Shown here piece by piece: positions 25,129 through 33,555 of a DNA stretch of 64,000 bases. Both the position numbers and the translations under genes were made by a program. How positions within the stretch are numbered: position 1 is the stretch's first letter; the number at the start of each line of letters is the position of its first letter. The notes under the pieces were generated by a model. It worked only from the letters and a program-made list of their open reading frames with translations, had not been told where the DNA came from and ran no database searches. The stretch comes from an uncultured Collinsella sp. (GTDB lineage: Bacteria; Actinomycetota; Coriobacteriia; Coriobacteriales; Coriobacteriaceae), in assembly GCA_900541065.1 (NCBI GenBank), contig UQIE01000005.1, forward strand, positions 70,978 through 134,977. Reading direction: 5' to 3'.

Positions 25129-28100
25129 ATGACTCAGGGAAAGCACTTTGCTGCCGGTGGCGATCACTTCGCCGCACTGCCAAACAAAAAGATTCACACT
25201 CCGAAGGGGATCGCGCGTCTGACCGTCACCGCGGCGACCATGGCCGCCATGACCGGATCGAGCCTCATCTCACCGTTCGCGGCATTCGCCCAGACCGGTG
25301 ACGGGGGCACGCAGCACCCCGCCGTGATGTCGCCGATCGCCGCCCACGCCGGCGCGGCATCCGGTACCGGCGCGAAATCCGCCGCACAGACCATCGCGGA
25401 CCTGCAGAAGGCGGTCGACGAGGCGAAGGCGAAGGAGGACGCCGCCAAGGCATCCTACAATGAGGCCGCCGGCCCCTACAACGAGGCGGCTTCCGCCCGC
25501 GACCAGGCCAAGGCATCCTACGATTCGGCGGTCAGCGCCGGCACGGCAGCCGACCGAGCGGCAATGGACGAGTACGCCCGTCAGGTCGCGGAGGGCAAGG
25601 ACGCCGCCGATGCCGCCGGCAAGGACCTCGAGCAGGCGAAGGCGGGTCTCGCAGACGCCAAGGCGGATGCGTCCGAGAAGGACGAAGCTTACCAGTCCGC
25701 CCTCAAGGCGGCCCAGGATGCCAAGGATGCCCTCGATAAAGCCAAGGCAGATGCCGTAAGCGCCACCCCGGAGGCAATCAGTGCCGCCGAGCAGGCCGTG
25801 CGCGACGCCCAAGATGCCGTGAGCAGGGCACAGGCCGACCTCGCCAACGCCAACGCGACGCTTGCCGATGCCCAGTCCAAGCTGGTTGCGGCCCAGTCTG
25901 CAAAGGATTCTGCCGATGCCGTCCTCGCCGCAGCCAAGCAGAACAAGGACGCGGCGGATGCGAAGGCCGCAGCCGCCAGCGCCGCCTACGAGAAGGCGAA
26001 AGCAGACCTCGCCGCAGCGGAGGCAGGCGCGAGCGGCCCGGAGTACGATGCGGCAAAACAGAAGGTCGCGGACGCGGAGGCAGCCCTCGCTGCCGCACAA
26101 GCAGCACAGTCCCAGTGCGAGTCCGAGCTCGAGCAGGCGCAATCCGCCGCAGCAACGGCACAGACCGACCTGAATGATGCCCAGGTGGCCCTCTCCGCGA
26201 AGCAGCAGGCCGCGGCCGATGCCGAATCCGGCGTGAACGCCGCCCAGTCCGCACTCGATGCCGCGAACGCCGACCTTGATGCCGCCAAGCAGGCGAACGT
26301 CGACGCCATCGCCAAGCTGGATGCAGCGAAGCAGGCTGTCAAGGACGCTGAGTCCGCCAAGGCAGCCGCCGACGTAGAGCTCGCGAACGCCAAGGCCGCA
26401 AAGGATACTGCAGACGTCGCCGTGACCGCCGCGCAGCAGAAGGTCGACGAGGCACAGGCGAAACTCGATTCCGCCGACGCGCAACTCAAGCAGGGAGCCA
26501 TCGGCTTCTTCCGTGCCATGGGTGCCGAAGATGCAGCCAACATCATCCTGAACGCCAAATATGCCGGAAAGACCGAAGTCGGCAACTCCAAGGACGCCAC
26601 GTCTCTTGACAATATGCTCAATGCGATCAGGTGGATGAAGTCCGTCAACGACTACCGCAAGTCGGTCGGCCTGTCCGAGCTCCATGTCACCTACAAGCTC
26701 ATCGCCGGTGCGATCGCAGATGCCAACTACAGCGACACCGTGCTCGATCATGCCCGTCAATATGATTTTGCCGAAAACCTGGCATGGAATTACGGAATCG
26801 ATCCGAGTGGGCAATGGATCGAGCAGGAGAAGGGCTTTTTCGACAAGGCAACGGAGGCCCTTTATGGAGTCACCGGTCTTGTCGGCAAGGATGCCTATGA
26901 TTTCTATGCAAAGAACGGTGTCGCAATCAACCATTGGATTGCAGACAACTGCCACTGGGAGAACGGCAGTAGCGGCACCGTCGGCCATTACATGAACATC
27001 ATCAATCCCGAACTCGTCGTTATGGGAATGGCAACCTGCACCAAGGGCACCATGTCCGGGCTTCAGACGCAGTGCTACACCGCAGAGATCTCCGGCTGGT
27101 CCGGCTCCGGTTGGAACACGAACCCCATCTCCGTCGACGAGTACGAGCAAAAGCTGACCTCTTATATCAACGGTCTCAAGAACGCCAAGAGCGCACTCGA
27201 TGCGGCCAAGGCCGATCTCGCATCCAAGAAGCAGGCAGCCGCCGGCGCCGCCGCAACCGTCCAGCAGAAGCAGGTCGCAGCGGATTCCGCACAGGTAGGT
27301 GTCAATGCCGCGAAGCAGGGTGTTGCCGATGCCCAGCGTGCCGTCGATGCCGCCAAGGCTGATGTCGCCGCCAAGCAGCAGGGCGTCACGGATGCCCAGA
27401 CCGAGCTTGATGCGGCGAAATCGGACCTCGATGCCGCCAACGCGGCAGTCGATACGGCAAAGTCGACCGTACAGCAGAAGCAGGTTGCCTTTGATGCCGC
27501 CAACGCAGCCGTAACGGCCGCACAGACCAAGCTGGATTCCGCCAAGGCGGACACCGAGGCCAAGCAGCAGGACGTCATGGATGCGAACGCCGATCTCGCG
27601 AAGTTCTTCCAGGACGTCGCCGACGCCAAGAAGGCGCTCGATACAGCAAAGAGCGTCCATGACTCGGCGGTAGCCGATCAGACCGAGAAAGCGACCGTCC
27701 TCGCCGCCGCCGAGCAAAAGGCGGACGCCACCGCACGCGCCCTCGCGGATGCCCAGCGTGCCGTCGATGCCGCAAAGACCGACACCGGCGTTGCCGCCGA
27801 CAGGCTTACCGGCTCCCAGACCGATCTCGATGACGCACAGTCGAACCTCGACATCCTCACCGGTCTTGCCGCGAAGCTCGCAGAGGCACAGCAGCGCGAG
27901 CAGGATGCAGTAAAGGCCGTCAATGACACCAAGGCCGCCCTCGATGCCGCGAAGGCGGATGCCATCGCCGCCGAGTCCCTGGTCTCTGCCGCCGAGCAGA
28001 CAAAGGCGCAGGCAGACGCCAAGCTGTCGAAGCTGAACTCCATCGATGCCGGCGCGGCGATCGCTTCCGGCCATGATGTGAACGCGAATGACGCCCTCAA

Positions 28101-28485
28101 CGCGCTTTTCGCCGCCGCAGTCGAGGCACGTGCCAAGGTCGCGCCCGCCAAGGCCATCCTGGACGAGAAGCAGGCCGCGGTGGACGAACTCCAGTCCGGC
28201 TACGATGCGGCACTCGCCGCCTACGAGCAGGCGAAGTCCGACCGCATCGCAGCGGAGCAGAAGCTTTCCGATGAGATCGCACGACAGGAGGCAGAGGAGG
28301 TCGCAAAGCAGCAGGCGGCATACACCCCGAAGCACCTCGCCGGCACGGATACCGCCCAGCACGGCAGCCTCGCCCAGACCGGTGACCGCGCGGGACTCAT
28401 CGGCGAGACGTTCGTCATCGGCGGTACCGTCCTCGTGGCAGCCGGCGTCTTCCTCGATCAAAAGAAGCGCCGCGAGCAGATCTAA
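25129..28485 (+). CDS. Large sortase-anchored coiled-coil protein with a central CAP/SCP domain
   Basis: An 1118-residue exported protein. A long signal peptide ends near SPFAAFAQTGD (about residues 40-58). Two Ala/Asp/Lys-rich coiled-coil arms (about 85-460 and 680-1060) flank a globular domain (about 465-680) with CAP/SCP features, including MKSVNDYRKSVGL, FAENLAWNYG and GHYMNIINPELVV. The C-terminus has the sortase-type motif LAQTGD, a hydrophobic helix and the basic tail DQKKRREQI. The repeated AAKAD-type units are nearly free of aromatic residues. It should project from the cell wall as an adhesin or in surface interaction. It follows the XRE operator region and ends in its own terminator. 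Confidence 0.88.
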   Translation: MTQGKHFAAGGDHFAALPNKKIHTPKGIARLTVTAATMAAMTGSSLISPFAAFAQTGDGGTQHPAVMSPIAAHAGAASGTGAKSAAQTIADLQKAVDEAKAKEDAAKASYNEAAGPYNEAASARDQAKASYDSAVSAGTAADRAAMDEYARQVAEGKDAADAAGKDLEQAKAGLADAKADASEKDEAYQSALKAAQDAKDALDKAKADAVSATPEAISAAEQAVRDAQDAVSRAQADLANANATLADAQSKLVAAQSAKDSADAVLAAAKQNKDAADAKAAAASAAYEKAKADLAAAEAGASGPEYDAAKQKVADAEAALAAAQAAQSQCESELEQAQSAAATAQTDLNDAQVALSAKQQAAADAESGVNAAQSALDAANADLDAAKQANVDAIAKLDAAKQAVKDAESAKAAADVELANAKAAKDTADVAVTAAQQKVDEAQAKLDSADAQLKQGAIGFFRAMGAEDAANIILNAKYAGKTEVGNSKDATSLDNMLNAIRWMKSVNDYRKSVGLSELHVTYKLIAGAIADANYSDTVLDHARQYDFAENLAWNYGIDPSGQWIEQEKGFFDKATEALYGVTGLVGKDAYDFYAKNGVAINHWIADNCHWENGSSGTVGHYMNIINPELVVMGMATCTKGTMSGLQTQCYTAEISGWSGSGWNTNPISVDEYEQKLTSYINGLKNAKSALDAAKADLASKKQAAAGAAATVQQKQVAADSAQVGVNAAKQGVADAQRAVDAAKADVAAKQQGVTDAQTELDAAKSDLDAANAAVDTAKSTVQQKQVAFDAANAAVTAAQTKLDSAKADTEAKQQDVMDANADLAKFFQDVADAKKALDTAKSVHDSAVADQTEKATVLAAAEQKADATARALADAQRAVDAAKTDTGVAADRLTGSQTDLDDAQSNLDILTGLAAKLAEAQQREQDAVKAVNDTKAALDAAKADAIAAESLVSAAEQTKAQADAKLSKLNSIDAGAAIASGHDVNANDALNALFAAAVEARAKVAPAKAILDEKQAAVDELQSGYDAALAAYEQAKSDRIAAEQKLSDEIARQEAEEVAKQQAAYTPKHLAGTDTAQHGSLAQTGDRAGLIGETFVIGGTVLVAAGVFLDQKKRREQI

Positions 28486-28492
28486 AAGCGAG

Positions 28493-28531
28493 CCGGGCGT
28501 TGGATATCGGCTGGTGTCCAACGCCCGGTTT
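28493..28531 (+). terminator. Terminator after the surface-protein gene
   Basis: A perfect 12-bp stem (28493-28504 with 28517-28528, CCGGGCGTTGGA) is followed by TTT. It covers any early start for the next gene. Confidence 0.8.
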
Positions 28532-28550
28532 CATGGACAGGGAGATCGGT

Positions 28551-29204
28551 GTGAGAACAAAGGCTATTATCGTTGCGCTTCTGGTGTGCCTTTCGGCACC
28601 TCAACTTGGATGTGCCAGCGTTGCAAAGCAAGGAAGCGGCTCTACGGAAAGGGCCGCCACAGCGGTAAAGAATAAAGACAAAAAGAAGGCGAGCGAAGAA
28701 AAGGCGGCGCAAACCTCTGGAGCCAAGTCCGAGGAGAAGAAAGAATCCGACGACAAGGACCAGAAGTCCGATGACTCCAAGAAAGAGGATAACAAGTCTT
28801 CCGACTCGTCGAAGTCTGACAGCAAGGGAAACTCCTCCGACTCGAAGCAGAATTCCGGCAATTCGCAGGGTTCCGGCAGCAATAATTCCTCTTCCAACAG
28901 CGGTAGCCAGAAGAAATGGGTTGCCGAGCAGGGCCACTGGGAAACCGACTACAGCCAGGTCTGGGTACCGAACGTGGTATACACGCGTCATCCTCGTTTC
29001 TGGGTCAATCATGGTGGTACTATGGTAGGACCCTTCGATTCATCCGATGCCGCCTACGCTTGGATTATTAACGATGGCGAAAACGGCGGTATCGGTGGAT
29101 CCGTTGTAGATGATTCGTATACCACCTCTGAAGACCAGGGACATTATGAACAGAAGGCTACGGGACAACATTGGGTTGTCGACGTCGCCGGCCATTGGGA
29201 GTAA
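28551..29204 (+). CDS. Exported protein with Ser/Lys-rich linker and WxxxxGHWE-type repeats
   Basis: The protein is 217 residues from GTG 28551, which follows GGGAGA at good spacing; an ATG at 28533 is the alternative. The N-terminus RTKAIIVALLVCLSAPQLGC is a signal peptide, possibly lipoprotein-like though the lipobox is imperfect. A low-complexity Lys/Ser/Asp/Glu linker (about 25-120) leads to a C-terminal domain framed by two copies of a tryptophan motif, WVAEQGHWE and WVVDVAGHWE. Such repeats occur in several Coriobacteriia surface proteins. Role unknown; probably partners the preceding surface protein. Confidence 0.75.
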   Translation: MRTKAIIVALLVCLSAPQLGCASVAKQGSGSTERAATAVKNKDKKKASEEKAAQTSGAKSEEKKESDDKDQKSDDSKKEDNKSSDSSKSDSKGNSSDSKQNSGNSQGSGSNNSSSNSGSQKKWVAEQGHWETDYSQVWVPNVVYTRHPRFWVNHGGTMVGPFDSSDAAYAWIINDGENGGIGGSVVDDSYTTSEDQGHYEQKATGQHWVVDVAGHWE

Positions 29205-29253
29205 TGTCATCGTTCCTCTCCTCTTACATTCGGTAAATGTTTATTTATTTCTG

Positions 29254-29279
29254 GGCGGCCGGTTCGGCCGCCTTTTTTA
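29254..29279 (+). terminator. Terminator after the WxxxxGHWE protein gene
   Basis: GGCGGCC (29254-29260), GGTTC loop, GGCCGCC (29266-29272), then a run of T. Confidence 0.92.
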
Positions 29280-29431
29280 GACGCCCAGTCTGGGGGCAAA
29301 CGATAGGAAAGCAATCAAACGAGAGGCCGTTCCAAAAGAATCCGGCGGTGCCGGATGCTTCGGGCAAAACCTTCCGCAAATCGGTAAGGTCTTCCATCAA
29401 CTTGCTCCAGCCCTCGCCCGGAGTCCGCTGC

Positions 29432-29864
29432 GCGGTAATGCAAAAACTCGGCATCCCTCGCATTCGCATTACCGCTCCGCTCTCGCTGCAGCGAATTTCT
29501 AACACTCAGCATTCTTCGCGTTAAAAATTCGCTTCCGCTCACGGTCTCCGCTGACACTACGACACCGCGAAGCCTTTCGCTCGAAACGAGGCCTCTCATT
29601 TCGTGTCTACGCTACGCTCCGCCCAATCGCCGTCCCGGTGATTGCAAGATGACTGTGGGTGGCATTTTTGTGGGCCCATCCGGACCCCGAAAACACCACG
29701 CCACAGACCTTGCTTATCGCCTGCTACGGCGATAAGGTTGTTGCGAAGTTGAAACTTCGCGATGAAGAATCGCGGAGACGATTCTTCATTGGAACGACGC
29801 CAGTCGTTCCTCATCAAAGGAAAGCGAATCGCATAGCAGGTTTTGATCGGAGGCCTCTCCGATC
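29432..29864 (+). other. Array of hairpins ahead of mobC, candidate oriT of element 2
   Basis: No gene is supported in 29280-29888. Perfect stems follow one another: 29432-29475 (10 bp), 29490-29533 (imperfect 14), 29582-29603, then 29713-29736 (8 bp), 29743-29760 (8), 29762-29789 (11), 29791-29810 (8) and 29845-29864 (8). TCGCCGTCCC (29627-29636) and GCAAGATGA (29644-29652) match element 1. A 19-base imperfect inverted repeat starts at 29644. The block ends 24 bases before mobC. Confidence 0.5.
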
Positions 29865-29888
29865 GCTGGTTCGTTTTCCGGAGGAATC

Positions 29889-30431
29889 ATGAGTAGGCTC
29901 CGCCCGCACACCGTCAAGGCGTCTCTTTCAAATGACGAGAAGAAAGCCATCGCTGCAATCGCAAAGCGACATGAGATGAGCGAGGCGGAACTCATCCGCT
30001 TCGCTTTGTGCAATGCCGACGATCTCGATATCGATTTTGGTTTTTCGGAAATCGCTGACCAGAAATTCCGAACCGATGACATTCACGTCCGGGTCTCGCC
30101 GGAAGAAAAAAAGAAAATTGAAAGCAATGCTGATTCCCTCGATATGACTGTCAGTGCGTATGCACGTCGCGTACTGCTCAAAGGGAATGTCGAGAAAATC
30201 GATGTCGATCGGGCGTCGATCGACAAGATCTATCACGAACTTTTGAAGGAAGGAACAAACCTCAATCAGCTGATGTATTTTGTGAACGCCCAGGGGCTTC
30301 CTGCGTACAACGAGAAAGCTGTTTTCCGCGCACTCGAAAAGGTTTACCAAGTTGGGCGTAAGCTGGATCGTTTTATCGACGAGTTTGAGAAGCGCTATTT
30401 CGTCGGCGGTGATCAAAATGACCGTCATTAA
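29889..30431 (+). CDS. MobC-like accessory protein with two ribbon-helix-helix units (element 2)
   Basis: The protein is 180 residues, after GGAGGAATC. Two related DNA-binding segments occur, KASLSNDEKKAIAAIAKRH and HVRVSPEEKKKIESNADSL, followed by a MobC-type region LLKEGTNLNQLMYFVNAQGL. The doubling of the N-terminal unit is unusual compared with element 1, where one is present. It should bind the hairpin block upstream and assist the relaxase, whose gene overlaps its 3' end by 14 bases. Confidence 0.82.
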   Translation: MSRLRPHTVKASLSNDEKKAIAAIAKRHEMSEAELIRFALCNADDLDIDFGFSEIADQKFRTDDIHVRVSPEEKKKIESNADSLDMTVSAYARRVLLKGNVEKIDVDRASIDKIYHELLKEGTNLNQLMYFVNAQGLPAYNEKAVFRALEKVYQVGRKLDRFIDEFEKRYFVGGDQNDRH

Positions 30432-31617
30432 GCAGAAAAGCATATCGAGCGAGCGCTACGCAAAGAACGTCCGCAAATACATCAACGGAAAAGATGCGAT
30501 TGCGCGTGGTGGCTGGAACATCGAATGGAGCGACCGCTGGTTTTCGAAAATGGATAGAACCAGAAAGGTTTTCCATCACGACAAGCCGTCGAGAGCCGGA
30601 GCCAAAAACGTAATCCTGCTACACCAGATCCTCGCGTTTCTTCCGGAAGAATGCTCATGCAACGGAGGCAAGATGACCCCCGATGCATGTCTGGCCTATG
30701 CGGAGCAATGGCTTGCGAAGCACTATCCGCATCAACAGGTGATTCTCGCGCTGCACGAGGAGAGCGACAAAGCGGGAAAACGGTTCGCGGTCCATATGGC
30801 AATCAACCGGACAAACCTTGATACCGGCAAGCGTTGCGACATCGGCGGTCGCAAGGGAAAGTACGAACGCGCTGCATGGGTTCGTGAAATGGACGAGGCC
30901 TGGAATCTCGCTCAGCTCGAAAAGGGAAAGAAAAATTCGAAGATTCGAGATCGACAGCCGCGCGATATTGAAAAGGAGATTGTCGATCGTGGTGAGTACA
31001 GTTATAAAAACAATCTGCGTGAGCTGATCCATATTGCGATTGACGAAGGTCGCGTAAAGAATATGGAGCAATTCAAAAAGCTACTTGCCTCATGGGGCGT
31101 AGACATTTTCATCAAGAACAATCGAGTCTATGCGACAGATCTCGATATCAAAGAGGCCGGCAATCCGAAGTGCACTTTCAACCTGACCCGTCTTGACGGG
31201 CGGTTTGCGGTCAAGCAACTTGAGGCGGCCTTTAAAAATAACGTGCTGGAAGCCGAGCGAGCCCTTCCTTATGAGAGGCGTTGCGAGATTTACATTCAAC
31301 GGCTTAAGAAAGCGTATTCGGCGTGGGCCGAGCAGGCAAAGGCGAGCAAGGGCGTCGCCTACAATCTCTTCCCTAAGTTCATCGCACCGAAGTGCGATGA
31401 AGATCTGCTCGATGATCCGGCGGTTCGTGATGAGCTTCTTGCCCGGCGCGGTTACGCAAGGGAGATTCGCAACCGTTACGCCGGCGCCGTTCCCGATGCT
31501 GGCGATGACCGCGTTCGCGCCGCAGGCCGAGCCCATGGTGGCAACGTCGACATCTCGCCGCAGGTCGATCGCGCGGTCGACCGAGGCGATTACGCTCGCG
31601 GAGACACGCCTCGCTAG
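30418..31617 (+). CDS. Relaxase of an atypical MobP-like family (element 2)
   Basis: The protein is 399 residues from ATG 30418. It is colinear with the element 1 relaxase: Y21, HQILAFLPEECSCNGGKMTP, RFAVHMAINRTNLDTGKR and QLEKGKKNSK. Motif III again has Ala in place of the first His of HxHxxxN. It has a longer C-terminal region than element 1's protein, ending in an Arg/Asp-rich tail. It should nick the candidate oriT upstream. No coupling protein gene follows, so this element may use the coupling protein of element 1 or of a helper. Confidence 0.8.
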   Translation: MTVIKQKSISSERYAKNVRKYINGKDAIARGGWNIEWSDRWFSKMDRTRKVFHHDKPSRAGAKNVILLHQILAFLPEECSCNGGKMTPDACLAYAEQWLAKHYPHQQVILALHEESDKAGKRFAVHMAINRTNLDTGKRCDIGGRKGKYERAAWVREMDEAWNLAQLEKGKKNSKIRDRQPRDIEKEIVDRGEYSYKNNLRELIHIAIDEGRVKNMEQFKKLLASWGVDIFIKNNRVYATDLDIKEAGNPKCTFNLTRLDGRFAVKQLEAAFKNNVLEAERALPYERRCEIYIQRLKKAYSAWAEQAKASKGVAYNLFPKFIAPKCDEDLLDDPAVRDELLARRGYAREIRNRYAGAVPDAGDDRVRAAGRAHGGNVDISPQVDRAVDRGDYARGDTPR

Positions 31618-31805
31618 TTTTGGAAAGCCTATCGTCGGTGCCCTAGCGCGCTGCCATTCAGTGCCGATTCTTTCATGCTCGCAATTCGGCGAGGGTGAGG
31701 AGTATGAATTGATCGGGCGGGAGTCAGCCGCTCTGATAGAATCGTCCTTGCTGTCGGCAGCCCTCGTGCCGGGCAGAGCCCTCCATCCGATGGGAGGTGA
31801 TGCCC

Positions 31806-31931
31806 ATGACCGATTTCACCGAGCTCGTGAAGCTCCTGACCGCTACGGTCTCGCTCCTCACGGCCCTTGTCGGCCTTTCCAAGGCACTCAAGCAGGGCTC
31901 GAAGCCCAAAAAGAAAGGCCACCGTCGCTAA
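31806..31931 (+). CDS. 41-residue membrane peptide, toxin-like
   Basis: A strong ribosome site GGGAGGTGA lies 5 bases before the ATG. The peptide is one hydrophobic helix, ELVKLLTATVSLLTALVGLS, then the basic tail KQGSKPKKKGHRR. Size and layout resemble type I toxins or holin-like peptides of mobile elements, but no antisense RNA was identified. The rest of 31618-32194 has no larger gene. Confidence 0.65.
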   Translation: MTDFTELVKLLTATVSLLTALVGLSKALKQGSKPKKKGHRR

Positions 31932-32139
31932 GACGATGACCCAACTTCATTAAGCAACGGCTCTGCCCAGCTCTCTACAACTTGGGCTGCCGTCGGCATC
32001 ATTTTACCCTCCTGACGAGCAATTCGTCCATATTTCAAAAATCAAATCCTGTTCGCGCGTGGGCGTAAACTTTTAGTTGGGCAAATCCGGCAGATTGGAG
32101 CTTGAAACATGAGGGATATGCACCTCATGTCGCTCATAA

Positions 32140-32172
32140 AACGTCTCCTGACCTCGAAGGAGAACGTTTTTT
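32140..32172 (+). terminator. Terminator or attenuator ahead of the metallophosphoesterase operon
   Basis: AACGTCTCCT (32140-32149) pairs with AGGAGAACGTT (32158-32168) with one bulge, followed by a T run. It lies 22 bases before the first operon start, so it may attenuate the operon or stop upstream reading. A second small hairpin (CATGAGG/CCTCATG) precedes it. Confidence 0.6.
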
Positions 32173-32194
32173 AGCGACAGAAGGAGACATAAAT

Positions 32195-32833
32195 ATGATC
32201 TGGTTTACCAGCGACACCCACTTCGGGCATGAGAACGTGCTGAAGTTCACCGACCGCCCGTGGGGGACGATTTGGCAGATGAACGACGCCATCGTCGACA
32301 ACATCAACGGCAGGGTTGCCGTGGACGACGAGCTCTACATCCTGGGGGATTTCTCATTCAAGATGACCGCCCAGGACGCCTATGCCCTGCGCAAGCGGAT
32401 CGCCTGCAGGCGCATCCACCTCGTCCCGGGAAACCACGACAAGGACTGGACCCAGCCGGCGGTCGCGGGCGCGTTCACCGTGGAGCCGCCGATCTGCGTG
32501 CTCAAGATCGACGGGCAGAAGATCGTCCTGAGCCATTACCCCATGGCCGACTGGCAGGGCATGAACCATGGATCGTGGCACCTCCACGGGCACATCCACA
32601 GCAGCGGCGGCGCGTACAACGAGTTCAACCGCAAGCAGGGCCTTCTGCGCTACGACGTCGGTTGCGATGCCAACGGGCACTCCCCGGTGAGCCTCGACGA
32701 GCTGAGGGAATGGTTCGCCGGAGTCGACGAGCCGTGCGGCCGGGTGAAATGGCCCTGGTGGGTCAACGAGACCGGCGACAGGCAGGTCGAGCGCGAGCTG
32801 GCGGCGTACAAGAGGGAAGAGGCGATTCGATGA
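32195..32833 (+). CDS. Calcineurin-like metallophosphoesterase 1
   Basis: The protein is 212 residues from ATG 32195, after AAGGAGA. Metal-binding motifs are in order: SDTHFGH, LGDFS, GNHD, SHYP and HGHIH. This is the full set for a binuclear metallophosphoesterase with the family's usual length. It is cytosolic. Substrate unknown; small phosphodiester or nucleotide substrates are typical. It is the first of three tandem genes and overlaps the next by four bases. Confidence 0.9.
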   Translation: MIWFTSDTHFGHENVLKFTDRPWGTIWQMNDAIVDNINGRVAVDDELYILGDFSFKMTAQDAYALRKRIACRRIHLVPGNHDKDWTQPAVAGAFTVEPPICVLKIDGQKIVLSHYPMADWQGMNHGSWHLHGHIHSSGGAYNEFNRKQGLLRYDVGCDANGHSPVSLDELREWFAGVDEPCGRVKWPWWVNETGDRQVERELAAYKREEAIR

Positions 32834-33555
32834 CGGTCTATGTGACGGGCGACATCCACAGTGGGCTCGACATGCAAAAGCTCCGCGACTGGGAGCTCGG
32901 CGGCAGTCTTACCAGCGACGACTATCTCATCGTTGCCGGTGACTTTGGCTTTCCGTGGGACTTTTCTGCCGAGGAATGCGCCGACATCGCCCGGCTGGAG
33001 TCGCGCCCCTACACGGTACTGTTCGTCGACGGCAACCACGAGCGCTTCGATCACTGGGAGGAGCGCCCCATGGAGCCGTGGCATGGCGGGCTGACGCAGC
33101 GCCTGTCGGACACCTCGCCCATTCGGCGCCTGACGCGCGGCGAGGTCTTCGAGCTCGACGGCTCGACAATCTTCACCATGGGCGGTGCCACGAGCGTGGA
33201 CGGGGAATACCGCGTGCCGTATTCCAGCTGGTGGCCTCAGGAGCTCCCGGACGAGCGCGATTTCGATACCGCGCGGGCCAAGCTCGACGAGGTCGGCTGG
33301 AAGGTCGACTGCGTCATCACCCATACCTGCTCGACGCGCATGCTCTCGCCGACGCTCTACCCGGACCCAGGCTGGGAACGCCCTGATGTGGACCGGCTGA
33401 CCGGATTCCTCGACGAGCTCGAGGACCGCATGGACTACAAACACTGGTATTACGGTCACTTCCACCGAGACGGCAACCCGGACGAACGGCACACGGTGCT
33501 GTACGACCGGATCGTGAGGCTCGGGGACAAACTCCTGCCGTGGGGTGCGTACTGA
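32830..33555 (+). CDS. Calcineurin-like metallophosphoesterase 2
   Basis: The protein is 241 residues. Motifs: MTVYVTGDIHSG, AGDFGFPWD, VDGNHERFD, THTCS and GHFHRD. It resembles gene 3 of the operon closely and gene 1 distantly. The first 24 bases of its coding region are nearly identical to those of gene 3, showing a recent duplication. It overlaps both neighbours by a few bases. Confidence 0.9.
   Translation: MTVYVTGDIHSGLDMQKLRDWELGGSLTSDDYLIVAGDFGFPWDFSAEECADIARLESRPYTVLFVDGNHERFDHWEERPMEPWHGGLTQRLSDTSPIRRLTRGEVFELDGSTIFTMGGATSVDGEYRVPYSSWWPQELPDERDFDTARAKLDEVGWKVDCVITHTCSTRMLSPTLYPDPGWERPDVDRLTGFLDELEDRMDYKHWYYGHFHRDGNPDERHTVLYDRIVRLGDKLLPWGAY

Noticed and set aside
25270..28521. A 1083-codon minus-strand open frame under the CAP surface protein
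   Set aside because: The plus strand encodes signal peptide, CAP domain and sortase motif; the antisense frame is a Gly/Leu/Arg-rich mirror of its repeats.
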